Shown: positions 42,041 through 50,498 of the stretch, in pieces
Layout: each line of letters starts with the position of its first letter
How positions within the stretch are numbered: the stretch's first letter is position 1
Assembly: GCF_000341085.1 (NCBI RefSeq)
Contig: NZ_ANBA01000011.1
Location: 186,001 to 250,000 of the forward strand
DNA: 64,000 bases
Direction: 5' to 3'
Source of the DNA: Nocardiopsis ganjiahuensis DSM 45031
Lineage (GTDB): Bacteria > Actinomycetota > Actinomycetes > Streptosporangiales > Streptosporangiaceae
Made by a program: the position numbers and the translations under genes
Notes under the pieces: model-generated
The model's input: the letters and a program-made list of their open reading frames with translations, nothing else
The model's database searches: none
Told to the model about the DNA's origin: nothing

Positions 42041-44322
42041 GCGCTGCTCCCTTCCAGTAGGGCCGTCACGGCCGCGACCGCCGGGGCCGCACGGCGGGTG
42101 TCGATGGGGCGCCGGACACGGGTGGCCGTGGTCCGGCCACCGTCGGCCCTGGTCACGGCCGCGCCGATCTCCTGGCGTTCGGGCCCGCCGAAGGCACCGA
42201 AGGTACGGCGGAGCAGCGGCAGGACGGCGGTGAACCGTTCCTCGGACAGGCTGAGCAGCCACGTGTCGATGAGGCCGAGCAGCTGTTCGTCGTGGACCAG
42301 GATCAGCCCGCTGCCCTGGAGGAACCCCTCCAGCCAGGCGGCGGCGCGGGTGGGCTCGGTACCGGGCGACATCGCCAGACCGAGCCTGCGGCGCAGCTCC
42401 TCCGGGGCGATCCGGCCGGAGTCGGCGAGGATGCGGTTGACCCGTCCGGCGATCCGGCCCGGGACGCTGTCCCGGCCGGCCAGGGACTCGAGGGCGTCCG
42501 TCCAGGCGCGGGCGTCCTCATCGAGGAGCCCGGCCGCGCTGTGCGTCCGGTCGATGGCCTTGACGAACGCGGCCGCCGCGTCGTCGTCCAGCCCCCGGAC
42601 CGCGGGGGCCAGTCCCACGCACACCCGGGCCAGCAGCTGGCGGGCGACCGCGCGCAGGTGGGCGCTGTCGGTCCCCCGCACGTCCCCGTAGCGGGCCGAG
42701 CGGGCCAGCGGCGGCAGCGCCGACATCAGGTGGGTGATGTCGCTGTCGGTGGCGGCCCGGTCGGTGAGCAGGGCGAGCACGTCCGGGAGCGCGTCGCCCA
42801 GCTCGGCGAACAGGCACTGTTCGGTGAGCGCGGTCAGGGTGGGCAGTTCGGCGTCGGCGGCGATCTCCACCACCCGGGCGGTGGCCGCGGAGGCCACCGT
42901 GGTCCCCCACGGCGCGGCCTCGATCAGCGCGACGTCCATGTCGGGTTCCCAGCGCAGCCGCCAGGACTCGCGGAAGGTTCCGCGGGACCTGCCCTCGGCG
43001 GTGCGCGGCACGCCCCACTCGACTCCGAGCATCCGCAGCCGGTGCAGCAGCACGCTGCGTTCGCGCTGGCCGTCCTTGCGCAGATCGAGGTCGAGGTCGC
43101 GGTCGAAGGCCTCCGGTTTGAGGCGGAGCCTTTTCTGCGCGGCCCTCAGGTCGCGCTGCAACGGCACCATGGGGGTGTCCGGGGGCACGGAACCGAGCCG
43201 TTCACCGATCACCATCCGCCCGTGGACCAGGGCCGCCCGGGCCTGCTCGCCCTCGCAGAGGACGGCGGTGACCGCTTCGGAGACCTCGTCGATCCCGGCC
43301 AGGGGCCGCCCGCGCAGCACGGCGAGGCTCTCCGCGAGCCGCACGCCCTCGATGACGTGGGAGGAGGAGACCGGCTGGCCCTCCTCGCGCAGGATCCGGG
43401 CGGCGTCGGTCAGCCACCGGTGGATCGGCAGATCGGGTGCGGTGAACAGGTGGTGATACCAGCCGGGCGAGGTCACACCGGCGCCGTAGCCGCTGGCGGT
43501 GGCGAGCCGACCGTGCGTCCACGGCACCCAGGTGGCGGTGGTCTTCACCTTGGGCAGCCCCTTGAGCAGGGCGGTGTCGTTCTTGACCGGGTAGTCGGAG
43601 AGGTCGCGCAGGGCGGGCGCGTGCCAGGCGCCGCACACCACCGCCACCCGCTCGTACCCCTCCTTGAGCACGGCGCGCAGCGTCTGGCGCATGTACGCCT
43701 CGCGGCACGCGTCCCGGCCGGTCTCGGGCCCGGACTCGGCGCGGACGGCGGCCATGGCGTCGGCGATCGCGGGGAAGGGCGAGGGCTCGCCGTCACCGCG
43801 CTGTTCCACGACGTCGTCCCACCAGCGTTCGGCGTCGTCGTATCCGGCGGCCTCGGCGAGCACCCCGAGCGGATCGGCACGGACCCCGGATGCTTCCCGG
43901 TTCCCCTCTTCCTCACCGCTGTCCGACGAACCCTGCTCCGCGGCCTCCGCCCGCTCGATCCGTTCCGCGAGCGTGTGGGCGGCGGGCAGGTCGCAGAAGC
44001 GCACCGGCACGCCGCGCCCGTGCGCGTGGACCAGGGCGGCCCACTCCGGGGAGAAGGACGCGAACGGCCAGAATCCCCAGCCCTCCTTGGAGCGCACCGT
44101 CCCCGCCCTGGGGGTGTCGGCCAGGTGGACCAGCAGCGCCACCGGCGGTTCCAGACCGCCCACCAGGGAGGTGATCGCGTCGGCCTCGGGCGGGCCCTCG
44201 ATCAGCACGATGTCCGGCTTGATCTCGTCCAGGGCGGCCGCCACGGCCCGGGCCGAACCCGGACCGTGGTGGCGGACACCGAGGACACTCACCTTGTCTG
44301 TGTCCGGTCGGGCTCGTCCCAT
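42037..44322 (-). CDS. DUF5682-family large protein of MoxR/vWA cassette
   Basis: 761 residues from ATG 44322, whose A is shared with the preceding stop (TGATG). The N-terminal 300 residues carry SVLGVRHHGPGSARAVAAAL, DIVLIEGPPEADAI and, later, VAVVCGAWHAPAL. This histidine/glutamate/histidine spacing recalls the TIKI/TraB/EreA fold of putative metallohydrolases, which is my inference. The C-terminal part is helical and repeat-like, without recognised motifs. It sits between the MoxR ATPase and vWA genes and is a constant companion of such cassettes in actinomycetes. Confidence 0.82.
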   Translation of the reverse strand: MGRARPDTDKVSVLGVRHHGPGSARAVAAALDEIKPDIVLIEGPPEADAITSLVGGLEPPVALLVHLADTPRAGTVRSKEGWGFWPFASFSPEWAALVHAHGRGVPVRFCDLPAAHTLAERIERAEAAEQGSSDSGEEEGNREASGVRADPLGVLAEAAGYDDAERWWDDVVEQRGDGEPSPFPAIADAMAAVRAESGPETGRDACREAYMRQTLRAVLKEGYERVAVVCGAWHAPALRDLSDYPVKNDTALLKGLPKVKTTATWVPWTHGRLATASGYGAGVTSPGWYHHLFTAPDLPIHRWLTDAARILREEGQPVSSSHVIEGVRLAESLAVLRGRPLAGIDEVSEAVTAVLCEGEQARAALVHGRMVIGERLGSVPPDTPMVPLQRDLRAAQKRLRLKPEAFDRDLDLDLRKDGQRERSVLLHRLRMLGVEWGVPRTAEGRSRGTFRESWRLRWEPDMDVALIEAAPWGTTVASAATARVVEIAADAELPTLTALTEQCLFAELGDALPDVLALLTDRAATDSDITHLMSALPPLARSARYGDVRGTDSAHLRAVARQLLARVCVGLAPAVRGLDDDAAAAFVKAIDRTHSAAGLLDEDARAWTDALESLAGRDSVPGRIAGRVNRILADSGRIAPEELRRRLGLAMSPGTEPTRAAAWLEGFLQGSGLILVHDEQLLGLIDTWLLSLSEERFTAVLPLLRRTFGAFGGPERQEIGAAVTRADGGRTTATRVRRPIDTRRAAPAVAAVTALLEGSSA

Positions 44323-45452
44323 CAGGCGCCCACCTCGCGGCAGGCCCGGTAGAAGTCGCCCCAGCCGTCGCGCTCGCGGGCGACGGTCTCCAGGTACTCG
44401 CGCCACACGACCCCGTCGGAGACCCGGTCCTGGACGACGGCGCCCTGGATCCCGGCGGCGACGTCCGCGGGCCGCAGCTGTCCGTCACCGAAGTGGGCGG
44501 CGAGCGCGATCCCGTTGGTGATCACCGAGATCGCCTCGGCGGTGCTGAGGGTGCCGCTGGGCGACTTGACCCTGGTGGTGTTGTCCTCGGTGACCCCGGA
44601 GCGCAGCTCCCGGAAGACGGTCACCACCCGCTGGATCTCGGTGAGGCTGGTGGGCACCTCGGGCAGTTCCAGGGACCGTCCGAGCTGCTCCACCCGCTGG
44701 GTGACGATGCGGACCTCGTCCTCCGCGCTGTCCGGGACGGGCAGCACCACGGTGTTGAAACGGCGGCGCAGCGCGCTGGACAGGTCGTTGACGCCGCGGT
44801 CGCGGTCGTTGGCGGTGGCGATGATGTTGAACCCGCGCCGGGCCTGCACCTCGATGCCGAGTTCGGCGACGGGCAGAGCCTTCTCCGACAGCACGGTGAT
44901 GAGGCCGTCCTGCACGTCGGAGGGCATGCGGGTGAGCTCCTCGATACGGCCGATGGAGCCGCGCGCCATGGCGGTCATCACCGGGCTGGGCACCATCGCT
45001 GCCTCGGAGGGGCCCTCGGCGAGCAGCCGGGCGTAGTTCCAGCCGTACCGGACGGCCTCCTCGGAGGTGCCCGCGGTGCCCTGGACCAGCAGGGTGGAGT
45101 CGCCGGAGACCGCCGCCGCGAGGTGTTCGGACAGCCAGGTCTTGGCGGTTCCGGGGACACCGATGAGCAGCAGGGCGCGGTCGGTGGCGAGGGTGGCCAC
45201 GGCCACCTCGACCACGCGGCGCGAGCCGATGTACTTGGGCGTGATCTCGGTGCCGTCGTCCAGGGTGGTGCCCAGCAGGTACTGGGTGACCGCCCACGGG
45301 GACAGCTGCCACCCCGGGGGGCGCTGGCGGTCGTCGGCCCCGGCCAGTGCCTCGAGCTCGGCGGCGTAGGTCTGCTCGGCGTGGGGCCGGAGCGCGCCGG
45401 ACAGTTCTTCGGGGGTACCGGACGACGGGTGGGCGGTGGCGGAGGTGGTCAA
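44322..45452 (-). CDS. MoxR-type AAA ATPase
   Basis: 376 residues from TTG 45452, which directly follows the upstream stop (TAG-TTG) with AGGGAG before it. AAA core: Walker A GVPGTAKT (98-105), a sensor/Walker B stretch with MARGSIGRIEELTRMPSDVQ, and ATANDRDRGVNDLSSALRRRF with the sensor-1 Asn and arginine-finger region. The family works as hexameric ATPases with vWA partners in assembling or activating enzymes. Translation is coupled on both sides. It is the only energy-using enzyme in the cassette. Confidence 0.92.
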   Translation of the reverse strand: MTTSATAHPSSGTPEELSGALRPHAEQTYAAELEALAGADDRQRPPGWQLSPWAVTQYLLGTTLDDGTEITPKYIGSRRVVEVAVATLATDRALLLIGVPGTAKTWLSEHLAAAVSGDSTLLVQGTAGTSEEAVRYGWNYARLLAEGPSEAAMVPSPVMTAMARGSIGRIEELTRMPSDVQDGLITVLSEKALPVAELGIEVQARRGFNIIATANDRDRGVNDLSSALRRRFNTVVLPVPDSAEDEVRIVTQRVEQLGRSLELPEVPTSLTEIQRVVTVFRELRSGVTEDNTTRVKSPSGTLSTAEAISVITNGIALAAHFGDGQLRPADVAAGIQGAVVQDRVSDGVVWREYLETVARERDGWGDFYRACREVGA

Positions 45453-47105
45453 CTAGAGCTCCCTGTGCATGTCGAGCCGGAATCGGAGGGTTTCGCGGAG
45501 GTGGAGGTAGGCGTGGCCCTCCTCCTCGTGGGGTGGTTGTTCGGGCAGGAGGTCGAGGTGTTCGGGCGGCATGTGCTCGGCGACGGCCTCGCAGAGGAAC
45601 CGGTAGCCGCGGGCGTCCCTCCTCGAGAGCGGTCGGGCCAGGCGGCGGACGACCTCCTCGGAGAGCTCACGGGTCCACGGGGCGCCGACGGCGTGCAGGA
45701 CCTGGCCCAGGACGCCCCTCTCCCCGGAGAAGTCGCTGTTCCAGCCGCTGTCGGTGTGGGGGGTCAGATCGGTCTGCTCCGCGGGGTCGTCGGCGGGGCC
45801 GAGCGCGGCCAGGACCGCGGCGCAGCGCTCGTCACCCGGCAGCGCGGCGAACAGCTCCCTGGTGCGCGGCCAGTGCCGGCTCATGGCACCGGAGCGGAGC
45901 AGCTGGGCCAGTCCCGACCCGGGGTGGTCGAGGAGGGCCCGTGCCCAGTCGGGGTCGGCCTGGAGGCAGACGGCGTCGGCGAGGGCCTCGCGCAGGTCCC
46001 GCTCCTCCTCGGCCAGGTTCAGCACCCCGGTGGGGTCGAGCCGCAGGCGCTCGGTCCAGGTGTCCAGCGGCGCGTGTGTGACCAGGACACGGCCGAGTTC
46101 CCAGCGCTCCTGGCGGGACCTCGGCCACTTCTTCGGCGGCACCAGGGCGAGGTCGCGCAGCTGGTCCGCGGCCGTGACGTCCATGTCGACGATGTCCACG
46201 GCACGCGGGGCGCCGCGCCCGCCGCTCAGCTGTCGGTCCAGGTGTTCGCGCAGGTGGGAGCGGAGGCGGTGGGCGTGGGCGCTGTCGGGCAGCCGGGTGA
46301 GCAGGGTCAGGGCGAGGCCGCGCACGTTGGCGCTGCGGTCGTCCAGGGCCTGGTCGAGCACCGCCTCGTCGTCGGGTCCGAGGTTGACCGTCAGGGCCTC
46401 GAGGAGTCCGCGCCGCTCCTCACCCCTGTTCTCCGAGGGCCAGGCGGCGGCGAGGAGGTCCCGGGCCGCGGCCGGGTCGGTGGCGCGCAGGGCGAACAGG
46501 GTCCGGCGCCGCTCGGCGGGGGTGCCGTGGTGCCAGGCCCGGTCGGTGTGGACGTCGGTGGCCAGGGGTTCGCGGGCGATGAAGGACCACGCGCTGTTGA
46601 AGGAGGCCAGCCAGGTGCCGCGCCGACCGACGGCGGTGGCGACGAGGGGGCGCAGGCTGCTGTCCCGGGAGGCGCGTTCGAGCAGGTCGGGGGTCTGTGT
46701 GTGGCTGACCCGCCGTCCGCCCCGGACCGCCAGGTCCAGCCACTCGGGCAGGAGCTCGGGGCGGTTGGCGAGGATGGCGTCCAGCCGGTGGGCGGCGTCC
46801 GCTCCGACCTGGGGCCGGGGGTCGGGCTCGTCGGGGGTGACGGGTTCGGCGGTGTGCGCGGTGTACCCGGCGCGGGTGCGCACGGTGTCGACGGCGACCA
46901 GGTCCAGCAGGCCGGCGGCGCCCGCGCGACGGCTTCGGGGCAGGTCGGGCAGGTGCGGGACGGCTCGGCGGGAGGTGCCGACCAGCGCGGTGGAGACCAG
47001 GCGGTCCCAGGAGGGGGTCTCGACGGAGGGGGCTTCGGGAGAGGGGTGCGCGGGGGTCCTGGTGTCGGGGGTCGGGGGGACTTCGGCTGTTCGGGGGTCG
47101 TTCAC
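45453..47105 (-). CDS. DUF5691-family protein of MoxR/vWA cassette
   Basis: 550 residues from GTG 47105, which overlaps the SWIM-gene stop (GTGA). A disordered Pro-rich start (about 35 residues) precedes TPSWDRLVSTALVGTSRRAV, the conserved N-terminal block of DUF5691; the rest is an all-helical, HEAT-like array (AHRLRSHLREHLDRQL, LREALADAVCLQADPDWA). No catalytic motif is seen, so a scaffold or adaptor role is likely. The open frame extends to 48380 but that part overlaps the SWIM gene out of phase and is not coding. Confidence 0.82.
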   Translation of the reverse strand: MNDPRTAEVPPTPDTRTPAHPSPEAPSVETPSWDRLVSTALVGTSRRAVPHLPDLPRSRRAGAAGLLDLVAVDTVRTRAGYTAHTAEPVTPDEPDPRPQVGADAAHRLDAILANRPELLPEWLDLAVRGGRRVSHTQTPDLLERASRDSSLRPLVATAVGRRGTWLASFNSAWSFIAREPLATDVHTDRAWHHGTPAERRRTLFALRATDPAAARDLLAAAWPSENRGEERRGLLEALTVNLGPDDEAVLDQALDDRSANVRGLALTLLTRLPDSAHAHRLRSHLREHLDRQLSGGRGAPRAVDIVDMDVTAADQLRDLALVPPKKWPRSRQERWELGRVLVTHAPLDTWTERLRLDPTGVLNLAEEERDLREALADAVCLQADPDWARALLDHPGSGLAQLLRSGAMSRHWPRTRELFAALPGDERCAAVLAALGPADDPAEQTDLTPHTDSGWNSDFSGERGVLGQVLHAVGAPWTRELSEEVVRRLARPLSRRDARGYRFLCEAVAEHMPPEHLDLLPEQPPHEEEGHAYLHLRETLRFRLDMHREL

Positions 47106-48532
47106 AGGGAGACTGCCTTTCCGTCGGCGTCCCACACGGTCATGGGGCTCAGGCCGGTGCCCGGCGACCATTCGGCGGCGATGGTGGCGGGGCGGCCGCC
47201 GGTGACCGCGAGGAGCCGCCACAGCTCGCCGCTGTCCATGGGCAGGGAGGCCCCGGTGGGGTCGGCCAGGTGCCAGCCCTCGCCCCGGGCGGGGACCGCG
47301 TTCTCCAGGACCACGGGCCAGGCCTCCAGCCAGGGGTCCTCGGCCAGGGCCGCGGCGTAGGAGTCCAGGGCCTGGTCGACGGTGCCGCCGGGCGGCGGCG
47401 AGGCGGGGCGTTCGGTCAGTGCTCCGGCCCGAACCGCTCTGCGGCCGTCCGGGTGGAAGGCGAGTTCGCCCTCGGCCTCGGTGCCGGGCCGGAAGGGGGA
47501 GTCCGGGGTATGGGTGGGGCGGGCGTAGGTCAGGGAGAGGGCGTACCGGCCGGTGGCGGCCCCGCGCAGCCACTGGCGGCGGCTGCGCATGCCGTCGGGG
47601 GTGAGGCTGTCCCGGTGGCCGAGGACCCGCCAGGTGTCCTGGACCCGTTCCCCGGTCGCCAGGACCTCCTCGGTACGGGTGCTGATCCCCACCCGGGCGC
47701 GCAGTACGGCCCGGGAGCGGAGCTTGGTCCGGGTGCGCGCGTCGTCCGAGGAGTGGGGCCCGGTCCCGGCGACGGCTTCGGCGCCGGAGGCCGTGTCGGC
47801 CCCGGAATCGGCCCCGGCGGTCGCCAGGTAGCCGTCGACCAGCAGGTGCAGCATGCCGAGGCGCTCCAGGAGGCGGTCCGGCCAGCGGTCCCCGCCGTCC
47901 CTGCCGCCGCTCCTGCCCCCGGTCTGGGGCAGCTGGGTGACCAGGGAGGCCGCACCGCCGGCCTTGGCGTCCACCAGGCGTTTGGCCATCCGGTCCCAGT
48001 GGTCGTAGCCGAGTTCGGGGATCTCGGCGAGGCCGCCCTCGACCTGGTCGTGCAACCACAGCCGGAGCTCCTCCAGCCCGGCGGTGACCGCCCGGTCCCG
48101 TGCCCGCAGGGTGGCGGCGGCCTTCTCCGGGTCGGCCGGGGCGGGGGCCGCGGCGCCGGTCGCTCGCTCCTGTCGGGCGACGCGGCCCGTGAGCCACTTG
48201 GTGACCCATTCGGGCCGGTCCTCGCGGTCCTCCACCGTGCCCTGGCTCCACAGGGAGAGCAGGCCGAGGACGTGTTTGCAGGGGATCTTCCGGCTGGGGC
48301 AGCTGCACTTGTAGGCGGGTCCCTTGTCCCCGTCCAGGTGCGCCGCGGCCAGATAGGGCTTGGCCCCGCTCCCCTTGCACTCACCCCAGACGGCCGAGGC
48401 TCCGCCGCCGTCGGCGACGACCACGCCGCTCTGGGGCCACGATCCCGGCTTGGCCACCTTGAGCGCGGCCTTGCGTGATGAGGGGTCCGGAGCCAGAGCC
48501 CAGACTTCGTCGGTACTCCATCGATCGCTCAC
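47102..48532 (-). CDS. SWIM zinc-finger protein, first gene of MoxR/vWA cassette
   Basis: 476 residues from GTG 48532 (weak upstream site). The SWIM zinc motif is complete: YKCSCPSRKIPCKHVLGLL with Cys76, Cys78, Cys85 and His87, in the usual N-terminal position. The remaining 370 residues are helical and beta-rich with no known enzymatic motif. SWIM domains bind DNA or proteins. As first gene it may recognise the target for the ATPase complex (inference). Its promoter region is the AT-rich gap shared with the divergent P450. Confidence 0.88.
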   Translation of the reverse strand: MSDRWSTDEVWALAPDPSSRKAALKVAKPGSWPQSGVVVADGGGASAVWGECKGSGAKPYLAAAHLDGDKGPAYKCSCPSRKIPCKHVLGLLSLWSQGTVEDREDRPEWVTKWLTGRVARQERATGAAAPAPADPEKAAATLRARDRAVTAGLEELRLWLHDQVEGGLAEIPELGYDHWDRMAKRLVDAKAGGAASLVTQLPQTGGRSGGRDGGDRWPDRLLERLGMLHLLVDGYLATAGADSGADTASGAEAVAGTGPHSSDDARTRTKLRSRAVLRARVGISTRTEEVLATGERVQDTWRVLGHRDSLTPDGMRSRRQWLRGAATGRYALSLTYARPTHTPDSPFRPGTEAEGELAFHPDGRRAVRAGALTERPASPPPGGTVDQALDSYAAALAEDPWLEAWPVVLENAVPARGEGWHLADPTGASLPMDSGELWRLLAVTGGRPATIAAEWSPGTGLSPMTVWDADGKAVSL

Positions 48533-48847
48533 ACAGGCAACTCTAGGGAGCACCACTGACAATCCGGGGCCCTCACGACACCGCCCGGCGCCGGACAAAA
48601 AAGAAAAAACAATCACGACCGCACAAAAGGATTGCCCTGACAATCCGTCCGTGTTGAAAAGTCGGCGGCAACGCTCCTAGAATGCCACGACCAGGGCGAC
48701 TCCATCCCCGGCCGCCGACCCACTCCCGTGCCGAACTCTTTCTGCACATCCCGCTTCCCCCTTTCCCGTCACCGCGCCAGTGCCACGTCGATCCGAAGGG
48801 AGGGAAGCGGCCCCGCGATCCCTTTTCCGGGTGTCCGCGCACCCGAA
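48533..48847. other. Divergent promoter region between SWIM operon and P450
   Basis: 315 bp without a gene. 48590-48660 is A-rich. The plus-strand promoter is listed separately; the minus-strand promoter for the cassette must also lie here but no clear boxes are seen. Confidence 0.45.
48654..48683 (+). promoter_or_regulatory. Sigma70-type promoter of the P450 gene
   Basis: TTGAAA (48654-48659), an 18-nt spacer, then TAGAAT (48678-48683). This predicts a transcript start near 48690 and a leader of about 160 nt before the P450 ATG. Confidence 0.55.
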
Positions 48848-50284
48848 ATGACCACGACACAGCACGGCGGAGAACATGCCAGGCCCGCCTCCGCCTCCCA
48901 GGGACCCGCGGCCTCGACCCCCGCGACCCGGCCCCCCGCCGCCCAGGGGTGCCCGGCCGACATCGTCCGGTTGTACGAGCCCACACCGCCCGAGGGACGT
49001 ACCGGACTCTGGAAGCGGCTGCGCGAACGGCACGGCCCCATCGCCCCGGTGGAGCTGGAGACCGGGGTGCGCGCCTGGCTGCTGCTCGACTACCAGGAGA
49101 CCCTCGCCCTCCTCCAGCAGCCGCAGCTGTTCTCCCGCGACACCCGCAACTGGCGCGAGGCGATCGAGGGCCGTGTCGACCTCGACAGGACCGTCCCGAT
49201 GATGACCTGGCTGCCCAACGCCCTCTACGCGGACGGCGCCGAACACGCCCGGCTGCGCTCGCCCGTCATGGACGGCCTGAACCGGATCGACATGACGGCC
49301 ATGGCCCGCACCGTGCGGCGGATCGCCGACGAACTGGTCGACTCGTTCGTGGTGCAGGGCAGCGCCGACCTGATCGGTGACTACGCCGGCCAGCTCCCCG
49401 CCCTGGTGGTGAACCGGCTCTTCGGACTGCCCGACAGCTACGGCCACATGCTCAACGGCCTCACCGCCCTCATCTTCAGCGAGGACTCCCAGCGCACCGA
49501 GGAGTCGATCAACGGCATGCAGCAGTACTTCGCGGGCCTGGTCGCCCGCAAGGCCGAGTCCCCCGGGCACGACCTCGTCAGCTGGATGCTCGGGCACCCC
49601 TCGCGACTCACCCACCGGGAGGTGGCCTACGCGGCGGCGCTCGTCGTCAGCGCCAGCCACATGATGACCGCCCACCTCATCGGCAACACGATGCGCACAC
49701 TGCTCACCGACGACCACATCCGCTCCGCCCACACCGACGCACGCCTGTCCACGCACGACCTCCTGGACCACGTCATGTGGAACGACAGCCCCCTCCAGCT
49801 GCTGGCCGGACGGATCGCGCTCCAGGACGTACGGATCGGCAACGCGCGGGTGCGCAAGGGCGACGCCATCTACCTCTCGGTCGACGGGGCGCACCGCGAC
49901 CCGGCGGTGCGGATCGGCCGGTCGGACCCGGACACCGGGCTGGCCAGCGGCAGCCGCGCCCACCTGACCTTCGGCGCCGGGCCGCACAGCTGCCCGGCCC
50001 GCGCGCTGGGCCGTCTGGTGGCCTCGACCGGCGTGTCCGTGCTCCAGGAGCGGCTCGGCGGGCTGCGGCTGTCGGTCGACCCGCAGGAGCTGCGCCTGCT
50101 GAGCTCCCCGTTCCTGCACGGGGTCCGGGAGCTGCCGGTCGCCTTCCGGCCCGGTCGGCCCTGCGAACCGCCCGCCGTCCGGACCCAGCAGATGGAGCAG
50201 GTCCCGCCGGTGGCCGAGGAGGAGCAGCCTCCGGAGGACCTGCTCGGGAGGCTGCTCAGCTGGTGGCGCGGCCTCGGCAGGTGA
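48848..50284 (+). CDS. Cytochrome P450 lacking the ExxR motif (CYP157-like)
   Basis: 478 residues from ATG 48848; no strong ribosome binding site is seen. The heme-binding motif FGAGPHSCPAR has the axial Cys at 382. The I-helix is VVSASHMMTAHLIGN, with the usual AGxxT replaced. The K-helix position that should show ExxR reads DLLDHVMWNDSP: no Glu/Arg pair, but an acid and a Trp spaced like the EQSLW motif reported for Streptomyces CYP157. Other blocks are normal (RKGDAIYLSVDGAHRDPA). The charged C-terminal tail (about 40 residues) is an extra. It probably folds and binds heme, but its substrate and electron partners are unknown; no ferredoxin gene is adjacent. Confidence 0.87.
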   Translation: MTTTQHGGEHARPASASQGPAASTPATRPPAAQGCPADIVRLYEPTPPEGRTGLWKRLRERHGPIAPVELETGVRAWLLLDYQETLALLQQPQLFSRDTRNWREAIEGRVDLDRTVPMMTWLPNALYADGAEHARLRSPVMDGLNRIDMTAMARTVRRIADELVDSFVVQGSADLIGDYAGQLPALVVNRLFGLPDSYGHMLNGLTALIFSEDSQRTEESINGMQQYFAGLVARKAESPGHDLVSWMLGHPSRLTHREVAYAAALVVSASHMMTAHLIGNTMRTLLTDDHIRSAHTDARLSTHDLLDHVMWNDSPLQLLAGRIALQDVRIGNARVRKGDAIYLSVDGAHRDPAVRIGRSDPDTGLASGSRAHLTFGAGPHSCPARALGRLVASTGVSVLQERLGGLRLSVDPQELRLLSSPFLHGVRELPVAFRPGRPCEPPAVRTQQMEQVPPVAEEEQPPEDLLGRLLSWWRGLGR

Positions 50285-50498
50285 AACATGACGCGGGTTT
50301 TTCGGGCTTGTGAACAGGGACGCCTCCGTCACTGGTGATTCAACGGATGCACGTTCACGAGATCGACTTCATAGTCGGATCCACGCCCCCATAAGGACGC
50401 CCGAGAAACTCGGCTTCCGGGAAGCATGCTTTATGGGGACCCGGTCCGCGGACTCAGGCAATTCCGCGGATTCCCGCTGCACGAGAAAAGGAAAAGAC

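Noticed and set aside
47106..48380. N-terminal extension of the DUF5691 protein
   Set aside because: It overlaps the SWIM gene in another frame and has repetitive composition; the GTG at 47105 overlaps the SWIM stop as in the other junctions of this operon.
48728..48847. Longer P450 start at 48728
   Set aside because: The added residues do not resemble a P450 N-terminus and no ribosome binding site is better; ATG 48848 opens a sequence typical of bacterial P450s.
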